Notes: generated from the sequence alone by a model not told the origin. Counted from the first letter of the stretch, positions 1 through 8,848 are shown. The stretch is DNA of 32,831 bases from an uncultured Eggerthellaceae bacterium (GCA_947564425.1 CANOBU010000015.1:1-32831); one strand, 5' to 3'. Made by a program: numbers and translations.

Positions 1-1
1 C

Positions 2-817
<816 letters not shown>

Positions 818-902
818 GTATTCGCCGGAAGGCCCTCCGCTTTCACCTGCGGCATGTACGGGGCGAAGCGGATGGGGTTCCCATTCCGATCTGGGAGTTG
901 TA

Positions 903-990
903 CGGGGCGAAGCGGGGGAGGCGCCTGCGTTTGCACTCCTCGCTTCGCTGCGGGGGTTGCAAACTCCGGTGCCTCCCCCGCTTCGCCCCG
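903..990. repeat. 20-bp perfect inverted repeat with an inner 7-bp dyad
   Basis: The arms 903-922 and 971-990 are exact reverse complements (20 of 20, starting CGGGGCGAAGC). Inside them, after a 6-base mismatch, a second pair GTTTGCA (929-935) and TGCAAAC (958-964) extends the pairing, leaving a 22-base loop. The left arm overlaps the second copy of the 856/900 direct repeat. It could act as an eno terminator, although no T-run follows, or be a copy of a dispersed palindromic element. Confidence 0.75.
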
Positions 991-1015
991 ACCTTTCGCG
1001 AGGGGGCGAATGGTT

Positions 1016-1042
1016 CCCTGTCGTTCTTATTTTGCGACAGGG
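1016..1042. repeat. Hairpin with T-rich loop
   Basis: CCCTGTCG (1016-1023) pairs perfectly with CGACAGGG (1035-1042) around an 11-base T-rich loop. It sits about 200 bases after the eno stop. Its wording (CCCTGTC, GTTCTT, TTTTG, GACAGGG) loosely recalls the larger palindrome at 19922-19990, so it may be a decayed relative; this is a tentative comparison. Confidence 0.5.
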
Positions 1043-1055
1043 GTGATTATCTTCC

Positions 1056-1084
1056 TTGGAACATCATTCTGCTTCGGATATAAA
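1056..1084 (+). promoter_or_regulatory. Sigma-70-type promoter for moeA-mogA
   Basis: TTGGAA (1056-1061) and TATAAA (1079-1084) are separated by exactly 17 bases, a good match to the housekeeping consensus. Transcription would begin near 1091, just before the hairpin at 1098-1125 and about 56 bases before the moeA start. Confidence 0.65.
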
Positions 1085-1097
1085 TGCGCTAGAATGG

Positions 1098-1131
1098 GAT
1101 GCACCCTGGGTTTTCAGGGTGCATCTTTCTT
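1098..1131 (+). terminator. Terminator-like hairpin in the moeA leader
   Basis: GATGCACCCTG (1098-1108) and CAGGGTGCATC (1115-1125) form a perfect 11-bp stem with a 6-base loop, followed by TTTCTTT. It has the shape of an intrinsic terminator but lies between the predicted moeA transcription start (about 1091) and its ribosome binding site (GGAAGGAG, 1134-1141). It could stop read-through from eno, protect the 5' end of the moeA message, or attenuate it. Another in-frame ATG at 1099 lies inside the stem and is unlikely to be used. Confidence 0.6.
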
Positions 1132-1146
1132 TCGGAAGGAGAATCC

Positions 1147-2409
1147 ATGGCCGTGCCCGAGATGATATCCCTTGAAGAGGCCCGGGAGCTCGTGCTGTCC
1201 CGGGTGAGCCCGTTGCAACCCGAGATGGTATCCCTGCTGGACCTGATCGGCCGCGTGGCCGCCGAGGATCTGGCCAGCGATATCGAGGTGTCGCCCTTCG
1301 CCCATTCGGCCATGGACGGCTTCGCGATGCGGGCCTCGCAGCTGGCGGGGGCTTCGGAGGATGCCCCGGTGGAGCTCGACGTCATCGCCGAGGTGCCGGC
1401 CGGCGGGTGGTTCGAGGGAACCATCGGCGAAGGGCAGTGCGTGCGCATCATGACCGGCGCCCCGCTGCCGGCCGATGCCGATGCCGTGGTGAAATACGAG
1501 GTGGTGGGCGTGGTGTCCGGCGAGGGCCGCGCGGGCGGCCGGGTCGCCTTCACGGCGCCGGCCCAGGCGGGCGATAACGTGCGCCCGGCGGGCGATGAGG
1601 CCCATGCCGGCGAGGTCATCGTGCATGCCGGCGAGGTCATCCACAGCGCCGGTGTGGGATTTTTGGCCGGTTGCGGCGTGACCGAGGCCGCTACCTACCG
1701 CCGCCCGCAGGTGGGCATCATCGCCACCGGCGCCGAGCTGGTTCCCCCCACGGAAGTCCCCGTACGCGGGCAGATCCGCAACTCCAACAGCTTCATGCTG
1801 GCCGCCGCCTGCATCGATGCCGGCGCCGTGCCCCATATTCTGCCCATCTCGCCCGACGACTACGACGGCCTGCTGGCCGAGGTGTCCGATGCGGCGCGCA
1901 CCTTCGATTTCGTCATAACCAGCGGGGGTGCCGCCAACGGCGATTACGATTTCATAAAGAAGGTGGTGGATGCGGCCGGCGAGCTGCTGATGACCACCGT
2001 GAACATGCGCCCGGGGAAGGCCCAGACCTTCGGCATCGTGCATGGCACGCCGGTCTTCGGGCTGCCGGGCAACCCGGCGGCGGCCTACCTGGGCTTCGAG
2101 ATGATCATCCGCCCGGCCTTAAGGGCCATGCAGGGCTACTCCCATTTCTCACGGCCCACGGTGACCGCGCGCCTGGCAGAGGATATGTGCAAACGCGATC
2201 CCCGGCGCATATTCAACCGCGCCACCCTGTGCAAGGAGGCCGATGGCTCGTACAGCGTCATGCCGGCCAAGAACCAGAGCTCCGGGCTGTTCGGCCCCAT
2301 CCAGCGAGCCAACTGCTTCATGGTGATGCCCGAGGGTACCGGCGAATACCATAAGGGCGATATGCTGGAGTGCGTTTTGCTGGATATTCCCGAGGAGGTG
2401 CTGCTGTAA
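1147..2409 (+). CDS. moeA: Molybdopterin molybdenumtransferase MoeA
   Basis: Inserts molybdate into adenylylated molybdopterin in the last step of molybdenum cofactor synthesis; cytosolic. The 420-residue product has the family layout: an N-terminal region with HSAMDGFAM (near residue 55), RIMTGAPLPADADAVV, then the molybdopterin-binding fold with VGIIATGAELVPP, TSGGAANGDYD and GLPGNPAAAYLGFE, and a C-terminal beta domain. TSGGAANGDYD differs from the commoner TSGGVSxGDYD. The ATG at 1147 is chosen because GGAAGGAG ends 5 bases before it; the upstream ATG at 1099 is buried in a hairpin. The stop codon overlaps the next start, so moeA and mogA are translationally coupled. Their presence fits an anaerobe using molybdopterin oxidoreductases (inference). 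Confidence 0.95.
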   Translation: MAVPEMISLEEARELVLSRVSPLQPEMVSLLDLIGRVAAEDLASDIEVSPFAHSAMDGFAMRASQLAGASEDAPVELDVIAEVPAGGWFEGTIGEGQCVRIMTGAPLPADADAVVKYEVVGVVSGEGRAGGRVAFTAPAQAGDNVRPAGDEAHAGEVIVHAGEVIHSAGVGFLAGCGVTEAATYRRPQVGIIATGAELVPPTEVPVRGQIRNSNSFMLAAACIDAGAVPHILPISPDDYDGLLAEVSDAARTFDFVITSGGAANGDYDFIKKVVDAAGELLMTTVNMRPGKAQTFGIVHGTPVFGLPGNPAAAYLGFEMIIRPALRAMQGYSHFSRPTVTARLAEDMCKRDPRRIFNRATLCKEADGSYSVMPAKNQSSGLFGPIQRANCFMVMPEGTGEYHKGDMLECVLLDIPEEVLL

Positions 2410-2900
2410 TGGGATGCCTATCCGACACCGAGCTCACCTTCGCCATAGTCACCTGCTCGGATACCCGCAGCTTGGATGAGGATACGGCGGGGGCCCTGCT
2501 GGAATCCCTGATTGCCGAGAACGGCTGGAAGTGCCTCGACCGCGCCCTGGTGCGGGACGAGCGGGATGCCATCGCCGCCGCCATCGTGCACGCCTGCGAC
2601 CGATTGGACGCCGATATCGTGCTGACCTGCGGCGGATCCGGGCTGTCCCTGAGGGATGTGACGCCCGAGGCCACCCAGGATGTCTGCGAGCGCAACGTGC
2701 CGGGCATCGCCGAGGCCATGCGGGCCCACAGCCTGGCCATCACGCCCTACGCCATGCTCTCGCGCGCCCTGTGCATGCAGCGGGGGCGCCATATCGTGAT
2801 CAACCTGCCGGGCAGCCAGAAGGCGGCCGGCGAGAACTGGGAGGGCATCGTGAAGGCGCTGCCCCATGCCGCCAAGATGATGGCGGGCTGCGGCCATTAG
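2409..2900 (+). CDS. mogA: Molybdopterin adenylyltransferase, MogA/MoaB family
   Basis: Adenylylates molybdopterin to give the MoeA substrate. The 163-residue single-domain protein shows the MoCF-biosynthesis fold: TCGGSGLSLRDVTPEAT (near residues 76-92; the usual motif reads TGGTGLSPRDxTPEA), GIAEAMRAHSL, AMLSRALCMQRG and INLPGSQKAAGENW. The start ATG shares its A with the moeA stop (TAATG), and AGGAGG lies at 2393-2398 inside the end of moeA. MogA and MoaB are close homologues, and the sequence alone does not settle which name fits; the neighbour moeA supports a role in cofactor maturation. Confidence 0.9.
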   Translation: MGCLSDTELTFAIVTCSDTRSLDEDTAGALLESLIAENGWKCLDRALVRDERDAIAAAIVHACDRLDADIVLTCGGSGLSLRDVTPEATQDVCERNVPGIAEAMRAHSLAITPYAMLSRALCMQRGRHIVINLPGSQKAAGENWEGIVKALPHAAKMMAGCGH

Positions 2901-3017
2901 GCATCCGCATCGCTCGGCGCCGCGAAACGTAGATTCGCTGCGGTGATGCTACCCATCGGCCTCCTTAACACCTAAAATGGTGGGATTGCAACCTGCGGAA
3001 GCGGCGAGGGGGTGAGC

Positions 3018-4466
3018 ATGGCCTTGGATACGTTGCCGAACGGCTTCATAGGGGGGTTCCCGAAGGACCCCGATTTCATCTCGGCGGGAGAGGCCTCGCG
3101 GCGCGCCCGGGAGGCGGCGCGCCGGGCCAGCGCATACCCCCCCAGCGAGGGGTTCGAGCCCAGCAATCCCCTGGATGAGGCGCTGCTGTACGGCGGCCGG
3201 CGCCCCGATGCCGCCCCCGAGGGTTCCTTCCAGTATGCGCGCGACCTCGATTCCGGCCAGCGCCTGGCCGGCGAGCATCCCTTCGAGGATATCCGCCTGG
3301 ATGCTGCGTCCATCCCCGATTACGACCCCCGGGACCTGCGCTGGGCCTGGGTCGAGGTGGACCTGTCGGCCATCCGCCACAACATCGCCGAGACGCGCCG
3401 CTATCTGAACAACCGCAGCCGGCTGATGGCCGTGGTGAAGGCCGATGCCTACGGGCACGGGGCCGTCGAGGTGTCGAAGGCGGCCTTGGCCGCCGGCGCC
3501 GACCGCCTGGCCGTGGCCACGGTGCCCGAGGCCCTGGCGCTGCGCGAGGCGGGTCTGACCGCCCCCATCCAGGTGCTGTCCCAGCCCCCGGCCGCCGCCA
3601 TCCCGCTGCTGGTCGATTTCGCCATCACCCCCTCGGTCTACGAGCCCGATTTCGCCGTGGCCTACGGCGAGGCCGCCGACCGCAAGGGCATGAAGGCGCC
3701 CTTCCATCTGGCGGTGAACACGGGCATGAACCGCATAGGCGTCCACCATCGGGATGTGGTGGAGTTCCTGTACCAGGTGAGCTTCCATCGGGCCCTGCAG
3801 CTCGAGGGCACCTTCACCCACTTCGCCACGGCGGATTGCCCGGAGGAGCTCGAATTCGACCGCCAGCGCCGCCGCTTCGAAGAGGCCATCCTGGCCATCC
3901 GCTCCGCCGGCTTCGACCCCGGCATCGTGCATGCCGCCAACTCGGCGGCCATCTACCGCTTTCCCCATGTGCACTACGATATGGTGCGCCAGGGCATATC
4001 CCTGTACGGCTTCCACCCCTGCAACGAGACGCGGGGCTATGTGGATTTGCGGCCGGCCATGTCGGTGCATGCCCGCATCACGGATGTGCATGCGGTTCCC
4101 ATGAGCGAGGGTGTCTCGTACGGGCTGGACTACCGCAGCCCCGGCTCGGTGAAGATCTGCACGCTGCCCCTGGGCTATGCCGACGGGCTGCGGGTGGGGC
4201 TCTCGGGCAACATGGACGTCATCATGGGGGGTCGCTACTACCGCCAGGTGGGGCGCATATGCATGGACCAGTGCATGTTCGAGGTCGACATGCGCCGCCG
4301 CGCCACGGTGCCCGCAGCCGATCCCCAGGTGGGCGACCATGTTATCGTGGTGGGCACCGAGGGAGCGGCCCAGACCACCATCGACGAGATGGCCGAGCGC
4401 CTGCACACCATCCACTACGAGCTGGCTATCGGCTTCGCCCAGCGCCTGCCCCGCATATATACCTGA
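3018..4466 (+). CDS. alr: Alanine racemase with about 110-residue N-terminal extension
   Basis: PLP enzyme converting L- to D-alanine for peptidoglycan. The catalytic core begins near residue 110 at WAWVEVDLSAIRHNI, where ordinary alanine racemases begin. Lys141 in VVKADAYGHG is the PLP lysine; Tyr368 in SYGLDY is the second catalytic base; RICMDQCMFEVD is a family signature. Residues 1-109 are hydrophilic, rich in Pro, Ala, Arg and Asp, with no visible domain or signal peptide. The 482-residue length compares with about 370-390 normally. ATG 3018 is preferred over the GTG at 3012 because GAGGGGG (3006-3012) is well spaced to it. An internal start just before the core remains possible. The next gene follows 26 bases downstream. 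Confidence 0.92.
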   Translation: MALDTLPNGFIGGFPKDPDFISAGEASRRAREAARRASAYPPSEGFEPSNPLDEALLYGGRRPDAAPEGSFQYARDLDSGQRLAGEHPFEDIRLDAASIPDYDPRDLRWAWVEVDLSAIRHNIAETRRYLNNRSRLMAVVKADAYGHGAVEVSKAALAAGADRLAVATVPEALALREAGLTAPIQVLSQPPAAAIPLLVDFAITPSVYEPDFAVAYGEAADRKGMKAPFHLAVNTGMNRIGVHHRDVVEFLYQVSFHRALQLEGTFTHFATADCPEELEFDRQRRRFEEAILAIRSAGFDPGIVHAANSAAIYRFPHVHYDMVRQGISLYGFHPCNETRGYVDLRPAMSVHARITDVHAVPMSEGVSYGLDYRSPGSVKICTLPLGYADGLRVGLSGNMDVIMGGRYYRQVGRICMDQCMFEVDMRRRATVPAADPQVGDHVIVVGTEGAAQTTIDEMAERLHTIHYELAIGFAQRLPRIYT

Positions 4467-4492
4467 CCCATCCCTTAGACGAGAGGCTGCCC

Positions 4493-5095
4493 ATGGATGC
4501 TGCGAATCCCATCGATCTGGAAGCCCTGAGGGCCGAGGTGCAGGCCTGCCGCGCCTGCCCCCTGTGCGACGGGCGCATCCAAACCGTCTTCGGAGACGGC
4601 AATCCGGCGGCCCGGGTGCTCGTGGTGGGCGAGGCCCCCGGCAAGAACGAGGACGAGCAGGGCATACCCTTCGTGGGCAAGGCCGGCCAGAATCTGAACC
4701 GCCTGTTGGAGATAGCGGGCCTGGAGCGCGAGGACATCTTCATCGCCAACGTGCTGAAGTGCCGGCCCCCGGGCAACCGCGACCCGCGCCCCGAGGAGAT
4801 CCAGGCCTGCGCCCCCTTCCTGCGCCAGCAGACCCGCTCCATCAATCCCGAGTTCATCGTCACCCTGGGCAACTTCGCCACCAAGTTCATCCTGAAGACC
4901 GAAGTGGGCATAACCCGCCTGCACGGGAAGCTGCACCAGGCGGGACGCTTCAAGGTATTTCCCATCTACCATCCCGCCGCCGCCATCTACGACCGCTCGA
5001 AGATGGCGGCCCTCGAGGACGATTTCGTCACATTGGGCCAGCTGCTGGGCACCGTTCCCCAGAATCCGCCTGCGCCGGCGGCAACCGAGGGCTAG
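4493..5095 (+). CDS. Uracil-DNA glycosylase, Fe-S family 4-like
   Basis: Removes uracil arising from cytosine deamination, starting base-excision repair. The 200-residue product has four cysteines with the family-4 pattern for a [4Fe-4S] cluster: Cys19 and Cys22 in CRACPLC, Cys90 in LKCRPPGNRD and Cys106. The catalytic-region motif VVGEAPGKNEDEQG, the FVGKAGQNLNRLLE loop, NVLKCRPP and the C-terminal YHPAAAIY motif are all present. The start at 4493 has GAGAGG 6 bases upstream. It sits between alr and folC in a tight same-strand run, 7 bases before folC, with no functional link to either. Families 4 and 5 are related; GEAPGxxED and the short length favour family 4. Confidence 0.9.
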   Translation: MDAANPIDLEALRAEVQACRACPLCDGRIQTVFGDGNPAARVLVVGEAPGKNEDEQGIPFVGKAGQNLNRLLEIAGLEREDIFIANVLKCRPPGNRDPRPEEIQACAPFLRQQTRSINPEFIVTLGNFATKFILKTEVGITRLHGKLHQAGRFKVFPIYHPAAAIYDRSKMAALEDDFVTLGQLLGTVPQNPPAPAATEG

Positions 5096-5102
5096 CCCGC
5101 CC

Positions 5103-6467
5103 ATGGCCTTCGACCCCGTCGCCTACATCAACGAGCCCCGCTGGCGCCATTCGAAGCTGGGCCTTAAGCGCATGCGGGCGCTGCTGGATGCTCTGGGCAA
5201 CCCCCAGGATTCCCTGCGTTTCGTCCACGTGGCCGGCACCAATGGGAAGGGCTCTGTCTGCGCCTACCTGGCTTCCATCCTGCAGGCGGCGGGCTACCGC
5301 ACGGGCCTGTTCACGTCGCCTTATATCGTGGAATTCGCCGAGCGCATACGGGTGGACGGCGGCAACATCGATGATGCGGCTCTGCTGGAGGCCACCCTGG
5401 CCGTGCGCGATGCCGCCGAGGCGGTAGCGGCCCGGCTGGGGGAGCATCCCACCGAGTTCGAGCTGATGTGCGTCGTTGCGCTGGAACACTTCAAGCGCAG
5501 CGGATGCGATATCGCGGTGATGGAGGTCGGCCTGGGCGGGCGGTTGGATGCCACCAATGCCATCCCGGCACCCGCGGTAGCCGTGATCGGCCGCATCGGA
5601 CTGGACCATACCGAGCTTCTGGGCGATACCCCGGCGGCCATCGCCCGCGAGAAGGCGGGCATCGTGAAGCCGGGGTCGGCGGTCGTCACATGGCCCCAAG
5701 AGGATGCCGGCGCCCTGCAGGCCATCCGCGAGGCCGCAGCCGCAGCCGGCGATCCGCTGACCATAGTGGATTTCTCGTCGTTGGAATGCGGCGCCATCCA
5801 AGCCGGGGCCGATACCCCCGATAGGCATGCGCTCTCGGAAGAGGAGGGGCCTGCGGCAGCGAAGAAGCTTGCGGTCCCTGCTTCGCATCCTGCCGCCTGG
5901 CGCCCGTTCCGGTTCCAAGGCGCCCCGTACCGCACGGCGCTTCTGGGCTCCTACCAGCCCTTCAATGCGGCGGTGGCCCTGGCGGCGGCCGATGCCCTGG
6001 CCGATTGCGGCTTCGCTATCGACGGCGCAGCCAAGCAGCGCGGCATCGCCGCGACCCGCTGGCCCGGCCGCTTCCAGCTGCTGGAAGCCGGCCCCCCGCC
6101 CCTGGTGGCAGATGGCGGCCACAACCCCCAAGGCGCTCGGGCCCTGGCCGACAGCCTGCGGGATGCCTTCCCGGGCCGCAAGGCCGTATTCATCATGGGC
6201 GTGCTGGCCGACAAGGATTACCCCGCCATGATCGACGGGGTAGCGCCGTTGGCGAAGGCATTCATCTGCCTGACACCCCCCAACCCCCGTGCCCTGCCGG
6301 CCGCCGAGCTGGCCGCAGCCATAAGGTCCCGAGCAGGGAATATACCCGTGGAAACAGCCGCCGCCCCCGAAGAGGCCCTGGCAAAGGCCCGTCACCTGGC
6401 AACCCCCGAAGACGTCATAGCAGCCTTCGGCAGCCTCTACACCCTGGGAGCCTTCTTGGGTTGCTAG
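5103..6467 (+). CDS. folC: Dihydrofolate synthase / folylpolyglutamate synthase
   Basis: ATP-dependent ligase that adds glutamate to dihydropteroate and to folates; cytosolic, Mur-ligase-like fold. The 454-residue product shows the nucleotide-binding loop VAGTNGKGS with Lys49, LFTSPYIVEFAERIR, EVGLGGRLDATN, HTELLGDTPAAIAREKAGI (binds and positions the substrates) and DGGHNPQGARAL at the start of the C-terminal domain. The ATG lies 7 bases after the preceding stop. A stretch around residues 230-260 is more variable and Glu/Ala-rich than its surroundings. The gene is the last of the alr-udg-folC run and faces the hibernation-factor gene on the other strand. Confidence 0.95.
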   Translation: MAFDPVAYINEPRWRHSKLGLKRMRALLDALGNPQDSLRFVHVAGTNGKGSVCAYLASILQAAGYRTGLFTSPYIVEFAERIRVDGGNIDDAALLEATLAVRDAAEAVAARLGEHPTEFELMCVVALEHFKRSGCDIAVMEVGLGGRLDATNAIPAPAVAVIGRIGLDHTELLGDTPAAIAREKAGIVKPGSAVVTWPQEDAGALQAIREAAAAAGDPLTIVDFSSLECGAIQAGADTPDRHALSEEEGPAAAKKLAVPASHPAAWRPFRFQGAPYRTALLGSYQPFNAAVALAAADALADCGFAIDGAAKQRGIAATRWPGRFQLLEAGPPPLVADGGHNPQGARALADSLRDAFPGRKAVFIMGVLADKDYPAMIDGVAPLAKAFICLTPPNPRALPAAELAAAIRSRAGNIPVETAAAPEEALAKARHLATPEDVIAAFGSLYTLGAFLGC

Positions 6468-6525
6468 CCCTTCCAGCCTCTGAAAGCCTCTGCTCAACAG
6501 CACGCCCGTCATCGGGTTCCTCGGA

Positions 6526-6628
6526 GCGCATGGCACCGGGGCCCGGTCGAGCGATTCTGCAGGCACAAACTTAAAAATCAATAAATGCTAGCCGAAGCCA
6601 AGCGAGACCGGGCCCCGGCGCCGTGCGC
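6526..6628. repeat. 23-bp inverted repeat around an A/T-rich 57-base loop
   Basis: Arms 6526-6548 and 6606-6628 match at 21 of 23 positions, including an unbroken 13-bp core CCGGGGCCCGGTC. The 57-base interior (6549-6605) is strikingly A/T-rich near AAACTTAAAAATCAATAAATG for this genome. It lies between convergent folC and hpf, so it may end transcription from both sides, but the loop is long for a terminator and no T-run follows. A small non-autonomous mobile element is the alternative. The remaining bases of the 6468-6655 gap hold nothing recognisable. Confidence 0.65.
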
Positions 6629-6655
6629 GCCTCGGGAATCCGATGGCGCCTCGCG

Positions 6656-7243
6656 TCAGTTGGCCTGTTTCAGTATCCCGTAGCCGCCCTGCCCGCGCCG
6701 GTACATAACGCAGGGCACGTTGCTGTCGCGGTCGATATAGGCGAAGAAGTCGTGGCCCAGCAGGTCTATCTGGATCAGCGCCTCTTCTTCGGTCAGCGGC
6801 ATGAAGTCTATCTCCTTCACGCGCACCACCTCGTCTTCGGCCGACAGATCGTCCATCAGGGCATCCAGGTCGAGCTCGCCTCCCTGGGCGTTCAGGCTCT
6901 TCAGGGACTCGCCCTCGTTGCGGGCGCCGGCGCGCACCCGGCGGTCGATCACGCGGGTCTTGTACTTGCGCAGTTGACGCAGCACCTTGGCGGCGGCCAC
7001 ATCGATGGCGGCGTACATGTCGATCTCGTCTTCCTCCACATGGATCACATGGCCCTTCACACGCAGGGTCACCTCGCAACGGCAGGGGGTGGCGATGGCC
7101 GGGTTGCGCTTCACGCTCAGCACCACCTCGCAGGCGATGGGATCGATGTCCATGACTTTCAGGGAGTTGCCGATCTTCTCCTCGGCGTAGTTGCGCAAAG
7201 GCTCCGAAACGCTCATCTGGATGCCGCTGACGTTGATGCTCAT
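6656..7243 (-). CDS. hpf: Long-form ribosome hibernation promoting factor
   Basis: Binds the 30S decoding region and dimerises 70S ribosomes into inactive 100S particles during starvation. The 195-residue product has both domains of the long form: an N-terminal S30AE/YfiA-like domain (from INVSGIQMSVSEPLRNYAEEKI to about residue 100), an acidic linker, and a C-terminal dimerisation domain with EEEALIQIDLLGHDFFAYIDR and VMYRRGQGGYGIL. The start at 7243 has an AAAGAGG site 6 bases upstream; the open frame continues much further upstream but without resemblance to anything. It is a single-gene unit divergent from glmU. The upstream region on this strand contains a small GCTGG/CCAGC hairpin (7319-7333) but no convincing promoter. 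Confidence 0.94.
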   Translation of the reverse strand: MSINVSGIQMSVSEPLRNYAEEKIGNSLKVMDIDPIACEVVLSVKRNPAIATPCRCEVTLRVKGHVIHVEEDEIDMYAAIDVAAAKVLRQLRKYKTRVIDRRVRAGARNEGESLKSLNAQGGELDLDALMDDLSAEDEVVRVKEIDFMPLTEEEALIQIDLLGHDFFAYIDRDSNVPCVMYRRGQGGYGILKQAN

Positions 7244-7385
7244 GATGGACCTCTTTCCCTTATGTAACAAAAAACAGCTTGTCGGGCGGTTGCCTTCAAC
7301 GGGCTCTCCTTCCTCAAGCTGGCTTTTCCAGCATAGCGCATATCGGCCCATTCGGCTGAAGTATTTCTCCTCCGTTGGCGAATCG

Positions 7386-7414
7386 TGAACCTGTGCCGCC
7401 TCCTGGGCTATACT
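7386..7414 (+). promoter_or_regulatory. Probable glmU promoter
   Basis: TATACT at 7409-7414 is a good -10 box 31 bases before the glmU start. The best -35 candidate, TGAACC at 7386-7391 with 17-base spacing, is poor, so activation or an alternative start is possible. Confidence 0.45.
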
Positions 7415-7444
7415 TCTGATTGCAGACGCATGAGGGAGGTTCCC

Positions 7445-8827
7445 ATGAAAACCGCCGCTATCGTGCTGGCCGCCGGGGCCGGCACGCGCATGAAGTCCAA
7501 GAAACCCAAGGTTGCCCACGAGATGATGGGAAAACCGCTGGTCAAGTGGGTGATAGATGCAGCCGCTGCCGCCGGCATGGATAAGATCGTCACCGTGGTG
7601 GGCCACGGGCGCGAGCAGGTGGAGCCGCTGGTAGCGGATTGCACGCAGGTGGTGGTGCAGCCCGAGCGGCGGGGCACCGCCGATGCCGTGGGCGTCTGCC
7701 GCGACGCCTTCGCGGGCTTCGACGGGTCGCTGCTGGTGCTGTCGGGCGATTGCCCCCTTATCACGCCCCAGACCATGGAGGCGCTGCTGGCCATGCGCGC
7801 CGAGAGCAACGCCGCCGTGGTGGTGCTCACCATGCAGCCCGACGACCCCACCGGCTACGGACGCATCATCCGCGACGAGGGCGGCGCGGTGCTGCGCATC
7901 GTGGAGCAGAAGGACGCCTCCCCCGAGGAGGCGGCGGTGACCGAATGCAATTCCGGCGTGTACTGCTTCGATGCCCGGGCGCTCTTCGATGCGCTGGGGA
8001 AGGTGGGCTCCGATAACCGGCAGGGCGAGTTCTACCTTACCGACGTGCTGGAGATATGCCGGCGCGCGGGCCGGGCGGTGCTGGCCCTTCCCGCCCGCGA
8101 TGATACCGAGTGCCTGGGCGTGAACTCCCGCACCCAGCTGGCCGAGGCCACCAAGATCGCCCAGCGGCGCATCAACGAGGCCCATATGGCGGCCGGTGTG
8201 ACCATGCTCGATCCCGACCAGGTGTGGATCGGGCCCGATGTGGCCATCGAGCCCGATGTGGAGCTGATGCCCCAGGTGTTCCTGTTCGGGCATACCGCGG
8301 TGGGGGAGGATAGCGTGATCGGGCCCAATACGCGCCTGACCGATACCGTCGTGGGCTGCAGCTGCGTGGTGGACGAGACGGTGGCCGTCCATGCGCAGAT
8401 CGACGACCATGCCACCTGCGGCCCGCGGGCCTACCTGCGTCCCGGAGCGCATTTGTGCGTGGGGGCCAAGGCCGGCACGCATGTGGAGATAAAGAAATCC
8501 ACCATCGGTCCCGGTTCGAAGGTGCCCCATCTCAGCTATGTAGGCGACACCGATATGGGTGCCGGCGTGAACATGGGGGCCGGCTCCATCACCTGCAACT
8601 ACGATGGCAAGCACAAATTCCCCACGGTTATAGGCGACAACGTCTTCGTCGGCAGCTCCACCATGCTGGTGGCGCCCGTCACCGTGGGCGATGGCGCCGT
8701 GATAGGGGCCGGCTCGGTGATCGCCCGGGACGTGAGCCCCGACGCTTTGGCCCTTACCCGCCCCGACCAGAAGGAATTCGAGGGCTGGGCCCGGAAAAAG
8801 CGCGAAGAGTTCGCCAAGGAAGGGTAA
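7445..8827 (+). CDS. glmU: Bifunctional UDP-GlcNAc pyrophosphorylase / GlcN-1-P acetyltransferase
   Basis: Makes UDP-N-acetylglucosamine for peptidoglycan and glycans by acetylating glucosamine-1-phosphate and then uridylylating it. The 460-residue product has the N-terminal nucleotidyltransferase loop LAAGAGTRM (residues 8-16) with Lys22, PERRGTADAV, and LSGDCPLI; from about residue 250 it becomes a left-handed beta-helix of hexapeptide repeats, with the acetyltransferase stretch GSITCNYDGKHKFPTVIGDNVFVGSS. ATG 7445 is chosen because GAGGGAGG lies just upstream; an in-frame ATG at 7385 precedes the promoter. It begins a same-strand series glmU-prs-pth-MFS. Length and motifs are normal for the family. 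Confidence 0.97.
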   Translation: MKTAAIVLAAGAGTRMKSKKPKVAHEMMGKPLVKWVIDAAAAAGMDKIVTVVGHGREQVEPLVADCTQVVVQPERRGTADAVGVCRDAFAGFDGSLLVLSGDCPLITPQTMEALLAMRAESNAAVVVLTMQPDDPTGYGRIIRDEGGAVLRIVEQKDASPEEAAVTECNSGVYCFDARALFDALGKVGSDNRQGEFYLTDVLEICRRAGRAVLALPARDDTECLGVNSRTQLAEATKIAQRRINEAHMAAGVTMLDPDQVWIGPDVAIEPDVELMPQVFLFGHTAVGEDSVIGPNTRLTDTVVGCSCVVDETVAVHAQIDDHATCGPRAYLRPGAHLCVGAKAGTHVEIKKSTIGPGSKVPHLSYVGDTDMGAGVNMGAGSITCNYDGKHKFPTVIGDNVFVGSSTMLVAPVTVGDGAVIGAGSVIARDVSPDALALTRPDQKEFEGWARKKREEFAKEG

Positions 8828-8848
8828 ACTGGCTGGGTAACCGAAAAG

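Larger units (their letters stand above)
818..1055. other. Intergenic block rich in inverted and direct repeats
   Basis: No credible gene lies between eno and the moeA promoter; the short open frames here have no ribosome binding site or family resemblance. The stretch holds a 16-base direct repeat (GTACGGGGCGAAGCGG at 856-871 and 900-915), a long inverted repeat (903-990) and a hairpin (1016-1042), the last two annotated separately. Together with the G/C-rich, low-complexity composition this looks like repetitive intergenic DNA that may also end eno transcription. Confidence 0.6.

Noticed and set aside
1099-1146. 16-residue N-terminal extension of MoeA from ATG 1099
   Set aside because: The ATG lies within a perfect hairpin and lacks a ribosome binding site; ATG 1147 has one.
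7244-8614. 652-residue minus-strand reading frame including hpf
   Set aside because: The part upstream of 7243 is the antisense shadow of glmU; only the hpf portion has family motifs and a ribosome binding site.
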